A DNA stretch of 36,401 nucleotides from an uncultured Clostridium sp. GTDB taxonomy: Bacteria; Bacillota; Clostridia; TANB77; CAG-508. The notes under the pieces are model-generated. The model saw nothing but the letters and a program-made list of their open reading frames with translations. It ran no database searches and was not told the DNA's origin. Made by a program: the position numbers and the translations under genes. The DNA lies in NCBI GenBank assembly GCA_945877035.1, contig CAMCQH010000016.1:1-36401 (forward strand), in the 5' to 3' direction. Below are positions 24,720-32,820 of this stretch, in pieces; the first letter of the stretch is position 1, and each line of letters starts with the position of its first letter.

Positions 24720-24941
24720 ATGAGCGAAAATGTAAAAGAAAATTATAGTATAATGTTTACTAACTATCCAGACATTGTAAATATTGAACAAATGAGGAAA
24801 ATGCTTGGTGGTATTGGTGTTACTCTTGCCTATAAACTATTAAAACAAAGAAAAATTAAATCTATGAAAATAGGCAGAGAATATAAAATTCCAAAATCCT
24901 GCATTATTCAATACTTATTGGATGAACAAATTAACCTATAA
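24720..24941 (+). CDS. Excisionase-like (Xis/HTH_17) protein, 73 aa
   Basis: This small protein has a MerR-like winged HTH: VNIEQMRKMLGGIGVTLAYK, then LLKQRKIKSMKIGREYKIPK. The pattern of a helix-turn-helix followed by a KIGREYKIPKS wing is that of recombination directionality factors, which bend the arm DNA and favour excision. TTGGAGG lies 9 nt before ATG 24720. The integrase starts about 100 nt downstream, as in many integrative elements. A general HTH regulator is possible. Confidence 0.8.
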   Translation: MSENVKENYSIMFTNYPDIVNIEQMRKMLGGIGVTLAYKLLKQRKIKSMKIGREYKIPKSCIIQYLLDEQINL

Positions 24942-25042
24942 TTAAAGATACATAAAAAATTTAAAAGGTTATCATAATTTAAAACTTATGATATAATACA
25001 AAAGCTATAGGTAAGTAAACTGTTATACGGAAAGGAGGAATA

Positions 25043-26647
25043 TTGGTAACAGGTAGCTTACAAATAAAAGGACTAGTTTATTATGTTGTCTTAAATGTGT
25101 ATCCCAATAATAAGAGAAATCAAAAATGGATACCAACTACAGTTATAGCTGATGGCAAAAAAGTAAATCAAATGAAAGCTGAAAAGTTACTTTCAGATAT
25201 TCGTATGATGTATAATAAAGATTCATATATAGACAACAAAAAAACAGCAGAACAATTATTAGAAGAACAAAATCAAAGCAAAACTCTTGAACTATCTTTA
25301 TTATCTCCAAGTGATAAATATAACAAAACAGAACAACTTAGGTTAAGTAATCAACCACTATCAAGTGAAGAAGAATTAATAATTACTAAATGTTTATCTG
25401 CTTGGTATAACATACCAAAAGAAGAAATGATAAACTCTTTAATGAGTATTATTAAAGAAAATCCAAATACTCATTTAATTAAAAGAATTATTACAGATTT
25501 AGTTAATAAATTATCAGATGATCCTCGAGAGCAAAGATTACAAAAAATGGGACATTATCGTGATATGCTATTTAGTGACTACATCAAAGAATGGCTTAAA
25601 TCTATTGAAAATCAAGTTGCAAAAAGTACATATAAAGGATATTACGACCATGTTAATGGCAGAATGATTCCCTATTTTGAAAATGAAGAATTACTTCTAA
25701 AAGATGTTACACTAGCTGATATTTATAACTATATTGAATATCTCTTTAGTGAAGGATTAAAACCTAATACTGTAAAACATCATAGGTCTATTCTATCTTG
25801 TATATTTACTAGAGCTGTTGAACAAGAACTATTTGAATACAATTTTATTAATAACTTAAAGCCTATTAAATCAGACCACTATATTGGTAATTTTTATAAG
25901 CATGAAGAATTACTACATTTATTTGAAGTTGCAGAAAACACTACTATTCGCCTAGAAGTTATTATTGCAGCAGTTTATGGATTAAGGCGTGAAGAAGTTC
26001 TAGGACTAAAATGGGATTGCATTGATTTTACAAGAAAAACAATTACAATAAAACATACAGTTCAAAGATTTAAAATTAATGGTAAAACTCAGTTTGTAGT
26101 CAAAAACAAAACAAAGTCGCAATCATCTTATAGAACTTTACCATTATTTGATTTTATAGAAGATTTACTGAAAGAATACAAAACAATGTATGTAGAATAT
26201 AAGAAGATATTTGGTAACACTTATTGTAACAAATATAAAGACTATGTGTGTTTAATGCCAAATGGAGAACTTATGAAACCTGGATATTTAAGTCATACAT
26301 TTTCAAAACTATTAGAAGATAATGAATTAAAACGAATTCGTTTACATGATTTAAGACATTCTTGTGCTACTTTGTTGGTACAAAATAAAGTTCCAATTAA
26401 AGATATTCAAATATGGCTAGGACATTCTAATATTCAAACTACTATGATTTATACCCATTTGGATGAAACAAATAAAGAAGTTTCTGCACAAGTATTAGTA
26501 GCTAAATTTCAGTATATTTTGAATAATTATAATGAGAATGAACTTTATGACTTAAAAGAAGATACTTTGAATAATATTTATGAAGATATTGATAATTCTA
26601 ATCAATTCCAAAACATGAAAAAAGTTGTTGCAACCGCTCAAGTTTAA
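25043..26647 (+). CDS. int: Tyrosine-recombinase integrase
   Basis: This 534-aa protein is longer than usual (about 400). It has an N-terminal arm-binding domain (1-60), an extra linker (about 95-165) unlike typical Tn916-type integrases, a SAM-like core-binding domain (about 170-270) and a catalytic domain. Catalytic residues are R315 (YGLRREEV), K356 in the NKTKS hairpin, H435-x-x-R438 (LHDLRHS), H461 (WLGHSNIQTT) and Y470 (YTHLDE). The start is TTG 25043, 5 nt after AAAGGAGG. It ends about 100 bp from attR, with arm-type repeats in between, and would recombine the tRNA-Leu repeats. Confidence 0.96.
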   Translation: MVTGSLQIKGLVYYVVLNVYPNNKRNQKWIPTTVIADGKKVNQMKAEKLLSDIRMMYNKDSYIDNKKTAEQLLEEQNQSKTLELSLLSPSDKYNKTEQLRLSNQPLSSEEELIITKCLSAWYNIPKEEMINSLMSIIKENPNTHLIKRIITDLVNKLSDDPREQRLQKMGHYRDMLFSDYIKEWLKSIENQVAKSTYKGYYDHVNGRMIPYFENEELLLKDVTLADIYNYIEYLFSEGLKPNTVKHHRSILSCIFTRAVEQELFEYNFINNLKPIKSDHYIGNFYKHEELLHLFEVAENTTIRLEVIIAAVYGLRREEVLGLKWDCIDFTRKTITIKHTVQRFKINGKTQFVVKNKTKSQSSYRTLPLFDFIEDLLKEYKTMYVEYKKIFGNTYCNKYKDYVCLMPNGELMKPGYLSHTFSKLLEDNELKRIRLHDLRHSCATLLVQNKVPIKDIQIWLGHSNIQTTMIYTHLDETNKEVSAQVLVAKFQYILNNYNENELYDLKEDTLNNIYEDIDNSNQFQNMKKVVATAQV

Positions 26648-26668
26648 CAACAACCTATTTCTAAAAAG

Positions 26669-26718
26669 TGTTAGAAAATTTCATTAAATCTGTTAGAAAA
26701 AAATAAAATTTTCTAACA
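26669..26718. repeat. Integrase arm-type sites at the right end
   Basis: TGTTAGAAAA occurs at 26669-26678 and 26691-26700 (22 bp apart), plus an inverted copy TTTTCTAACA at 26709-26718. The direct pair has the same 22-bp period as the pair at 10081 and 10103 near the other end. Confidence 0.75.
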
Positions 26719-26750
26719 ATATGATTTCTCATAAAGTTCGAAAACCTTAC

Positions 26751-26804
26751 TTGGTGCGGATGAAGGGACTCGAACCCCCACGCCGTTGGCACTGGTTCCT
26801 AAGA
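26751..26804. repeat. attR: tRNA-Leu 3' half
   Basis: This 54-bp sequence is identical to 9876-9929. Here it continues into the 5' half of tRNA-Leu and so forms part of the intact gene. Confidence 0.95.
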
Positions 26805-26835
26805 CCAGCGCGTCTACCAGTTCCGCCACATCCGC
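26752..26835 (-). tRNA. tRNA-Leu (UAG anticodon), with encoded CCA
   Basis: It spans 84 nt on the minus strand. The acceptor GCGGATG pairs with CATCCGC, the anticodon stem CTGGT/ACCAG holds a loop of CTTAGGA with anticodon TAG, a variable arm follows, and a GTTCGAG-type T loop and CCA end are present. The 3' part is supplied by the integrated element and the gene is reconstituted without change. Confidence 0.97.
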
Positions 26836-26964
26836 ATTTCCTATCGACAATACTTATATTAACATATTTAAGGTTTTATTGTCAATAGAAATTTATAATT
26901 TTTTTCAATTTGCTAACCACTTGCTCACAAACATTATTCTATCAATACTTTTTTCAAACAGAAT

Positions 26965-27004
26965 TTTTTAAAAGAGGATTTGCTAGCTATCCTCTTTTAA
27001 AAAA
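26965..27004. terminator. Terminator after the LPXTG protein
   Basis: TTAAAAGAGGAT pairs with ATCCTCTTTTAA (stem within 26965-27004, loop TTGCTAGCT), with A/T runs on both sides. It serves the minus-strand surface gene. Confidence 0.85.
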
Positions 27005-27006
27005 AT

Positions 27007-28536
27007 TTATATTTCTTTAAGTTTACTATATGTAATAAAAGCTAAACCTATTGACATTACAATAGTACCAATTATTATAATATCTGATTTACCTGTATAA
27101 GGTAATTCTTTACTTGATGTTGTAGAATTTCCTACATTTGTTGCAGGTTTATCATTATTTGATGTTGTTGTACTTTGTTGATTTTTATCTGCATTAGCAT
27201 TATCTTGTTTATTATTATCTTTATCAGAAGTTGTTGGTGTTTCTTGTTTATTCTCATCTTTATTATCAGATGTTGTTGAATTTGATGGCTTGTCATTCTC
27301 ACTTGGTTTTGTTGCTGGTTTATCATTGTCACTTGGAGTTGTCGGTGTTGTTGGCTCATCATCTTCACTTGGAGTTGTTGGTGTCGTTGGTTTATCATCT
27401 TCGCTTGGAGTTGTTGGGGTTACTGGTGTTTCTTGTTTTGTTCCTGTTAATTCATAAATATCTCCATCATATATTGTTCTATCTCCACTTACAACTTTTA
27501 CCCACATTACAAAATCTTTTGTTCCTGAAAAACTTGATAAATTTGCATCAACTTTATTATTTGTTGTTGATATCCAATTATCTGTATATCTTGGAAGCAA
27601 TCCTTTAATTTGAGCTTTTAACTCTTCAATACGTGCATCTGAAAGTCCTGTTAACTCAACTCCGTATTTATTTAAGTAATATTGTCTTGCTGAAATATAG
27701 TTATCATAATTTTGTTCAGTTTGATCATTTTCATATGTTCTGAAATATACTGCTACATTTAATTCATCTTTTAATTTTCTTATCTCATTATATTTGCTAG
27801 CTTCTATTTCATTTATTTGATAATACATTTGATAATTTGTTATATTATTTGCTAATTCAACTATTCCAGTTCCATCTGCTGTAAGTACTGGCATTCCAAT
27901 TTCATCACCTGCATCTACTACTCCTGTATTTTGGTTTGTATCATTTGAATTACTTGAATTAGTTTTTGTTCCTGTCACATCATATATTTGCGCATCATAT
28001 ACTGTTCTAGTACCATTTTGAACTTTTACCCATGCTGTATAATATTTAGTTCCTGAAAAGCTTGATAAGTCTAAACTTATTGTATTATTACTTGTTATAA
28101 TCCAGTCATTTGTATAATTAGGTAAATTTCCTATTATTTGTGCTTTTAATTCTTCTATATGTGAATCTCTAAAATTTGTTAAAGTTTCTCCATATTTTGT
28201 TTGATAATAGTTTAATGCAGAAATATAGTTATCATAATTTTGCTCAGTTGGGTTATTTTCATTTATTCTGTAATATACTGCTACATTTAATTCATCTTTT
28301 AATTTTCTTATTTGGTTATATTTAGTACTGTCCATTTCTACAAATTGATAATACATTGTAGAATTTGATAAACTTGTTGATGTAGTAACTATTGCATTTC
28401 CATTATTTAAAACAGCTGATATTTCTATTTCATCACCTGCATCTACTACTCCTCCTGTGTAGGCATTAGCATTTGTAATTACAAGAACTATTACTAAAAT
28501 CATAATAGCAATTAGTACGTTTTTAATTATTTTCAT
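27007..28536 (-). CDS. LPYTG-anchored surface protein with two repeats
   Basis: The protein is 509 aa. A signal peptide (1-25) is followed by two tandem homologous modules (about 29-190 and 205-367). Each begins VVDAGDEI and repeats RKLKDELNVAVYYR, SALNYYQTKYGETL and SFSGTKYYTAWVKV-like segments. A Pro/Thr/Asp-rich wall-spanning stretch follows (370-475). At the end LPYTG (478-482), a hydrophobic segment and a KLKEI tail form a sortase signal. It is covalently linked to peptidoglycan and displayed outside. AGGAGG lies 7-8 nt before ATG 28536. No sortase gene is in the window. The ligand is unknown. Confidence 0.93.
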   Translation of the reverse strand: MKIIKNVLIAIMILVIVLVITNANAYTGGVVDAGDEIEISAVLNNGNAIVTTSTSLSNSTMYYQFVEMDSTKYNQIRKLKDELNVAVYYRINENNPTEQNYDNYISALNYYQTKYGETLTNFRDSHIEELKAQIIGNLPNYTNDWIITSNNTISLDLSSFSGTKYYTAWVKVQNGTRTVYDAQIYDVTGTKTNSSNSNDTNQNTGVVDAGDEIGMPVLTADGTGIVELANNITNYQMYYQINEIEASKYNEIRKLKDELNVAVYFRTYENDQTEQNYDNYISARQYYLNKYGVELTGLSDARIEELKAQIKGLLPRYTDNWISTTNNKVDANLSSFSGTKDFVMWVKVVSGDRTIYDGDIYELTGTKQETPVTPTTPSEDDKPTTPTTPSEDDEPTTPTTPSDNDKPATKPSENDKPSNSTTSDNKDENKQETPTTSDKDNNKQDNANADKNQQSTTTSNNDKPATNVGNSTTSSKELPYTGKSDIIIIGTIVMSIGLAFITYSKLKEI

Positions 28537-28654
28537 TTTTTTCCTCCTAAATAAAAAAATATTTAATATAAAATCTTTTATTATTTTATCACATTTTATG
28601 TAAATTGTAAACAGTTTTTGCTTATTTTTCCATATTTTATTAATTTTTTATTAT

Positions 28655-28686
28655 TTAAAAAGCAAAACGGGGAGATAAATCTCCCC
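28655..28686 (-). terminator. Terminator after the secreted protein
   Basis: On the minus strand GGGGAGAT pairs with ATCTCCCC (28669-28676 with 28679-28686), followed by GTTTTGCTTTTT. Confidence 0.8.
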
Positions 28687-28694
28687 ATTCGCCG

Positions 28695-28709
28695 TTTAGT
28701 GAACCAAAA
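28695..28709. repeat. 15-bp inverted repeat flanking the secreted-protein gene (partner at 30094-30108)
   Basis: TTTAGTGAACCAAAA at 28695-28709 is the exact reverse complement of 30094-30108. The two lie just outside the coding region, in the 3' and 5' untranslated parts of the same transcript, and could pair in the mRNA or mark the ends of an inserted unit. Confidence 0.7.
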
Positions 28710-28710
28710 T

Positions 28711-30069
28711 TTACTTATTTTTTACACTTGTTCTTTTACCTTTTGTGGTTACATAACTGGTCGTAAAACCTCGTGAAGTAATCGTATAGCTTTTGCCCTT
28801 GCCCTTACTTTCACTAGCTGTAAAAATTCTTGTAGTATCCATAGTATCAAAATCTAAGATAAAAATGTTACCTTTTGTAGTTGTTACTATAAGATTTTTA
28901 CTCTTTTGAATCACACCTACTCTTTTAATGTTTTTATACGTAACGGTACGCCAAGTCAAAGTCAAAGTCTTGGGGTTATGCGTATATTTTGTGAGGCGTT
29001 TTCCATTTTTGTCATAAACAACATAGGTGTAGTCACCCTGTTTTACAACTCTCTCCCAGTTAACTGTGGTTGTAGTAGTAGTTTCGGTAGCAATACCTAA
29101 TGTCTTCTTTTGCTCATCAATTGTTGGTACTTTAATAATAGAATAGTACATATTGACACCAGTGACAAGATCTTTGCTATCTTTCGTTAAACAATATGCA
29201 TTACTTGCAAACACATTAGTTTTCACTGCATCTTTCTGAAGGGTTGGATTATACCATTTTGCCTCTTTAATGCCATTATTATAAGTCATTATAATAATGG
29301 TGCCATTGGCATCCACACCGATCTCACAGATGTTAACATCAGGAATAGTTATTACCTTGTCATTACCTATTACCACCCTAGCAATTCCATTGTTAACTAT
29401 AAAAGTATAGTTTGTATTGCCTACATTTTTGGTTTCAACTAAATAGGTAATAACACTTGTATTCCCATTAGGAATACTAGGTAAAGTATTTCCATTGTTA
29501 CCATTGTTACCAGTGTTACCATTGTTACCAGTGTTACCAGTGTTACCAGTGTTAGTATTACCACCGTTATTAGTGTTTCCGTTTGAACTGGTAAAGCCAG
29601 CCAACTTTTTAAACTCTTCAAGAGTTGGAAGATCAACTGGGCCTGTAGTTGTTTGAACAGCAGTAAAATAATTTCCGTTAGGAATAAACTGTTCAGCGTT
29701 GTTTAAATAGGTGTGTAAGTTTACAGTTGGTTCATTTTTTTGCAACTCATAGTTGTACCCTGCACAACGTCCACTATAAGATATTGTCCATGCTGTGCCA
29801 TATTGGTCAACAATAACTGCTGCCATAACGTTTTCTTTCGAAAGAATTATAGCCTTCTCACCAACTGTCAGCTGTGCCTGACCTTGTTTAAGGAAAGGGG
29901 TGTATTTAACACCGTTTACTGTAACAGTAGATGTGGTGCTAACAGTTTCTGCCGCCAAAGCCGGTGTAACGAGTGTTGCTGCCTGTGCTAAAACTAACGC
30001 AACTGCAAGTAATAACCGCGCTGCAACCTTTGTCAATGTGCTACTTTTTTTAGTGTTCTTTTTTGTCAT
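28711..30069 (-). CDS. Secreted hypothetical protein with Asn/Gly-rich linker
   Basis: The protein is 452 aa. ATG 30069 is chosen over upstream ATGs because AGGAGG is 9 nt before it. The N-terminus KKNTKKSSTLTKVAARLLLA with a hydrophobic core and AALAAE-like cleavage region is a signal peptide. An exposed N-terminal domain (to about 155) is followed by a low-complexity NGNTGN-type linker (about 160-195) encoded by 9-bp DNA repeats (about 29490-29560), then a basic beta-rich C-terminal domain ending in KGKRTSVKNK. No anchor is seen, so it is secreted or wall-bound by charge. G+C content and codon use look higher than in neighbouring genes, suggesting transfer. Confidence 0.8.
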   Translation of the reverse strand: MTKKNTKKSSTLTKVAARLLLAVALVLAQAATLVTPALAAETVSTTSTVTVNGVKYTPFLKQGQAQLTVGEKAIILSKENVMAAVIVDQYGTAWTISYSGRCAGYNYELQKNEPTVNLHTYLNNAEQFIPNGNYFTAVQTTTGPVDLPTLEEFKKLAGFTSSNGNTNNGGNTNTGNTGNTGNNGNTGNNGNNGNTLPSIPNGNTSVITYLVETKNVGNTNYTFIVNNGIARVVIGNDKVITIPDVNICEIGVDANGTIIIMTYNNGIKEAKWYNPTLQKDAVKTNVFASNAYCLTKDSKDLVTGVNMYYSIIKVPTIDEQKKTLGIATETTTTTTVNWERVVKQGDYTYVVYDKNGKRLTKYTHNPKTLTLTWRTVTYKNIKRVGVIQKSKNLIVTTTKGNIFILDFDTMDTTRIFTASESKGKGKSYTITSRGFTTSYVTTKGKRTSVKNK

Positions 30070-30108
30070 AATTTTTTTCCTCCTGAACATTATTTTTGGT
30101 TCACTAAA

Positions 30109-30216
30109 TTTTTTGTGCATTTATCAATGCACTTGCTACTAGACAATTGCTTGCCTATTAAGTACCACTTAGGTACTTCATATCATTATTATAACACATT
30201 TTTCTAATATAAGCAA
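30109..30216 (-). promoter_or_regulatory. Promoter and folded leader of the secreted-protein gene
   Basis: On the minus strand TTGCTT (30211-30216), 17 nt, TATAAT (30188-30193). The leader contains AAGTACC/GGTACTT and GTGCAT-TTATCA-ATGCAC hairpins (the latter near 30115-30132), then the inverted repeat and the SD. It is structured but matches no riboswitch I know. Confidence 0.6.
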
Positions 30217-30219
30217 ATT

Positions 30220-30408
30220 TTACATAAAATACATTATGACACCACCCACTATTGTTAGAATAAATCCCCATATTTTCAAGCCTAAAGAGCCTTCATTTTG
30301 GTCACCAAAGCTAAAAAATTTCTTTGTTAATATTCTGGCATCATATATTAAAATTACACCAACTAAAATTATTAAAAGTGCAATAATTTTTATAATTATA
30401 TTTATCAT
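30220..30408 (-). CDS. Small two-helix membrane protein, 62 aa
   Basis: Two hydrophobic segments (IIIKIIALLIILVGVILIYD and LGLKIWGFILTIVGGVIMYF) flank a short loop with basic and Asp/Glu residues. AAAGGAT lies ahead of ATG 30408 at a longer than ideal distance, so the start is less certain. The role is unknown. It stands between the foreign-looking genes. Confidence 0.6.
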   Translation of the reverse strand: MINIIIKIIALLIILVGVILIYDARILTKKFFSFGDQNEGSLGLKIWGFILTIVGGVIMYFM

Positions 30409-30465
30409 ATTTATCTACATCCTTTTCTATTTTGTAATCTTATATTAATATTTTTTTATATAAAA

Positions 30466-30498
30466 GTCAAGGGAGAAACAATATGTTTCCCCCTTGGA
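30466..30498 (-). terminator. Terminator after the 249-aa gene
   Basis: On the minus strand CCAAGGGGGAAAC pairs with GTTTCTCCCTTG (one bulge), followed by ACTTTTATA and an A/T-rich tract. Confidence 0.7.
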
Positions 30499-30504
30499 TT
30501 TTTT

Positions 30505-31254
30505 CTAGTTTTCGGAGAGTTCAGACTTCACGTAATCTAATACCCCCATTACTAAATTGTCATCGGATATGCCGCCAGATATATCACGTATATCTGCACT
30601 GTTTAGAGCATCTTCCAAATCTCTTATTCTTCTTCTTACCGCTTTTTTCCGTCTTTCTTCCAGATTCTCCGGCTGTTCTGAGAGCTTATTAAACTCGCCA
30701 TTCTTCTTCATAACGCTTTCTACGATTTCTTCCAAGCTTTTTTGTTCCGAGCCTTTGCTTTCCTGATCCCTTCGTTCCTTAAATAAACTTACCAGAAAGG
30801 TTATCTCCTCGTCATTAAGAGGTTCGATCTTCCCAACTTTGAGGAAAATCTTACTTTCTTTTTCTAAGTACTTAAGTACGCAGCTTACATTTTCCCCATC
30901 AAGGGCACAGTCATCAGGAATTTCCGCCACTTCTAATGCCTCCTCTAAATTGTTCAATGTGGTTTTAACACCATTCTTGACATAGTTAGTTTTTCCGTAC
31001 TCTTTTTCTGTTTGTTTAAGAGCTCTCATGCATACTAGCCTCATTTGTTCTTCGTCATCTTTTTCTTGCTCACGGTGACTATATCTTGTCTCCATAGTGT
31101 CAGACACTTTCTGGATTCTTTCTCTTAATCCTTCTTCAGGATGCCGAAACTTTCTAAGCACTAAAGTTCCTAAAAAGATCTGGTTTAGCTTTCCGATACC
31201 TCCTATTCTTCTAGTTGCGAGTAAGATTAAGTAAAACTGTCTCGTCTTTTTCAT
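30505..31254 (-). CDS. Hypothetical protein with internal duplication, 249 aa
   Basis: This is not recognised. ATG 31254 is used because GGAG lies 9 nt upstream; ATG 31293 is in frame but lacks an SD. It is a very charged, helical cytoplasmic protein. Two segments are clearly homologous: LNNLEEALEVAEIPDD...ENVSCVLKYLEKE (about 100-135) and IRDLEDALNSADIRDI...DNLVMGVLDYVKSE (about 211-247). The repeat may be a small adaptor domain. The gene is richer in G+C than its surroundings and has a tight promoter-operator, which suggests a regulated, transferred gene. Confidence 0.7.
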   Translation of the reverse strand: MKKTRQFYLILLATRRIGGIGKLNQIFLGTLVLRKFRHPEEGLRERIQKVSDTMETRYSHREQEKDDEEQMRLVCMRALKQTEKEYGKTNYVKNGVKTTLNNLEEALEVAEIPDDCALDGENVSCVLKYLEKESKIFLKVGKIEPLNDEEITFLVSLFKERRDQESKGSEQKSLEEIVESVMKKNGEFNKLSEQPENLEERRKKAVRRRIRDLEDALNSADIRDISGGISDDNLVMGVLDYVKSELSEN

Positions 31255-31314
31255 TGTTGAATTCTCCTTTTTTCTTTTGCTCCTATTATTCAATAGGTTG
31301 ATTATTAGTTACTT

Positions 31315-31366
31315 GTCCTAATTTAGGACCTATCTATATTATATATCAATTTACATAATTAGTCAA
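31315..31366 (-). promoter_or_regulatory. Promoter with downstream operator for the 249-aa gene
   Basis: On the minus strand TTGACT (31361-31366), 17 nt, TATAAT (31338-31343). A near-perfect palindrome GTCCTAATTTAGGAC (31315-31329) lies just beyond the start of transcription, where a repressor would block elongation. The rest of 31255-31510 holds no gene. Confidence 0.7.
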
Positions 31367-31510
31367 ATTATGTTTTACAAAATTGCCTTTTTATTTCATT
31401 AAACTTTTATTCTAAAAAAATATAAGTAACATATACTTATACTAAATATTTATCAAATTTCTATCAAAAAACTTAAATTATCTTTTTATACAAAATTGGA
31501 GGTTAAAACA

Positions 31511-32617
31511 ATGAAAAAAATAATTTCAATTTTATTATTAATAGTCATAAGTATATCAACAATATCATTAGGATATGATGCATCAGATTCCTACATATGG
31601 TCAATTGATACAGACGCAATAGAAACAAGTTCGTCTGATGTAGAAAAAATAAATGCACAAATTGAAAATAATAATTCCTTAAATTTAGAAAGCGGATCGG
31701 CAATTTTAATAGAACAGTCTACTGGGCAAGTACTTTATTCTCATAATGTACATGAGCAATTAAGACCAGCATCAGTAACAAAAATAATGAGTATCCTTTT
31801 AATAATGGAACAAATTGATAGTGGCAAATTAGCTTACACAGATACCGTTAGTTGTTCAGAAACAGCTCGTTCTATGGGCGGTTCACAAATATGGTTGGAC
31901 CCTAGAGAAACATTAACAGTTGATGAAATGTTAAAAGCAATTTGTGTCGTATCTGCTAATGACTGTGTAGTCGCAATGGCCGAGCATATTGCAGGTTCTG
32001 AGGAAGCTTTTGTTCAAATGATGAATGACAAGGCAAAAGAACTTGGAATGAATGACACAACATTTAAAAATTGTCATGGAATTGATGAGGATGGTCATGT
32101 AACATCAGCATATGATATAGCTTTAATGTCTCGTGAACTTTTAACAAAACACCCTGATATAACTAAATATACTACTATTTGGATGGACACTTTAAGAGAT
32201 GGTAAATCACAATTAGTAAATACAAATAAATTGATAAAAACTTATAAAGGAATTACAGGACTAAAAACAGGTTCAACTTCACTTGCTTTATATAATCTAT
32301 CAGCAAGTGCCACACGTGATGATTTGTCTTTAATTGCTGTAATTATGAAAGCTCCTTCAACTAAAGTAAGATTTGCAGAAGCTCAAAAATTATTGGATTA
32401 TGGCTTTAGTAAATTTTCTTTTAAAAGCTTTGGAAATAAAAATGATGTAATTCAATCTGTTGATGTAAATAAAGGTGTTAAAAATAAAGTTGATGTTGTT
32501 TTGGAAGAAAATGCTGGTACCTTAATAGAAAAAGGAAAAGAGAGTCAAATTTCACAATCTATTGAAATAAACAGTAATATAGAAGCACCTATTAAAAAAG
32601 GTGATGTTCTTCGGTAA
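31511..32617 (+). CDS. D-alanyl-D-alanine carboxypeptidase (PBP5/DacF-like), C-terminal domain lost by frameshift
   Basis: This exported penicillin-binding protein trims pentapeptides in peptidoglycan. ATG 31511 is chosen (GGAGG 8 nt before). A signal peptide (1-20) precedes the serine peptidase domain with S88-V-T-K91, S148-A-N150 and K252-T-G254. The frame ends at 32617 after KKGDVLR. One base earlier in frame, GGT AAA GTT continues as GKVVFSLDGNELASVNLV to a stop at 32748-32750, so a single extra C near 32612 has removed the last 45 residues of the PBP5-type C-terminal domain, including the likely membrane-binding helix. The catalytic part is intact. Confidence 0.9.
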   Translation: MKKIISILLLIVISISTISLGYDASDSYIWSIDTDAIETSSSDVEKINAQIENNNSLNLESGSAILIEQSTGQVLYSHNVHEQLRPASVTKIMSILLIMEQIDSGKLAYTDTVSCSETARSMGGSQIWLDPRETLTVDEMLKAICVVSANDCVVAMAEHIAGSEEAFVQMMNDKAKELGMNDTTFKNCHGIDEDGHVTSAYDIALMSRELLTKHPDITKYTTIWMDTLRDGKSQLVNTNKLIKTYKGITGLKTGSTSLALYNLSASATRDDLSLIAVIMKAPSTKVRFAEAQKLLDYGFSKFSFKSFGNKNDVIQSVDVNKGVKNKVDVVLEENAGTLIEKGKESQISQSIEINSNIEAPIKKGDVLR

Positions 32618-32766
32618 AGTTGTTTTTTCTTTAGATGGTAATGAACTTGCGAGTGTTAATTTAGTTGCTTCTGATGATGTTGATAAAATTAATTTATTTA
32701 CTATGTCTAAAAAAGTTATTTATAGTTGGATTGATCTATTAAGGAACTGATTATGTCCAAAAGGGA

Positions 32767-32801
32767 CGGTTCTTTTTGGACATTATGTCCAAAAAGAACC
32801 G
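32767..32801. repeat. Perfect 17-bp palindrome between dac and valS (REP-like, terminator)
   Basis: CGGTTCTTTTTGGACAT (32767-32783) and its reverse complement (32785-32801) are separated by one base. The left flank also carries TGTCCAAAAGGGA (from 32754), a degenerate repeat of the same words. It may act as a bidirectional terminator for the convergent dac and valS genes and looks like a repeated extragenic palindrome. Confidence 0.8.
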
Positions 32802-32820
32802 ATCTCTCATTGAAATACTA

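Larger units (their letters stand above)
9876..26750. mobile_element. 16.9-kb integrative element in tRNA-Leu(UAG)
   Basis: The element is bounded by a perfect 54-bp direct repeat of the tRNA-Leu 3' half (9876-9929 and 26751-26804). It carries a tyrosine integrase beside the right repeat, an excisionase-like gene, a regulatory HTH gene, integrase arm-type repeats near both ends, a replication-type HTH gene, a RusA-like resolvase and a RloAB defence operon. No relaxase, coupling protein or mating-pore gene is visible, and no capsid or packaging gene. It is best described as an integrative island, perhaps mobilizable by a helper or satellite-like. Confidence 0.92.

Noticed and set aside
9930..26750. 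The island as a complete conjugative element or prophage
   Set aside because: No relaxase, coupling ATPase, mating-pore, capsid, terminase or lysis gene could be recognised on either strand.
29490..29560. Regular 9-bp repeats resembling a CRISPR or minisatellite
   Set aside because: They are in frame and encode the Asn/Gly/Thr linker of the secreted protein. There are no spacers and no palindromic repeat units.
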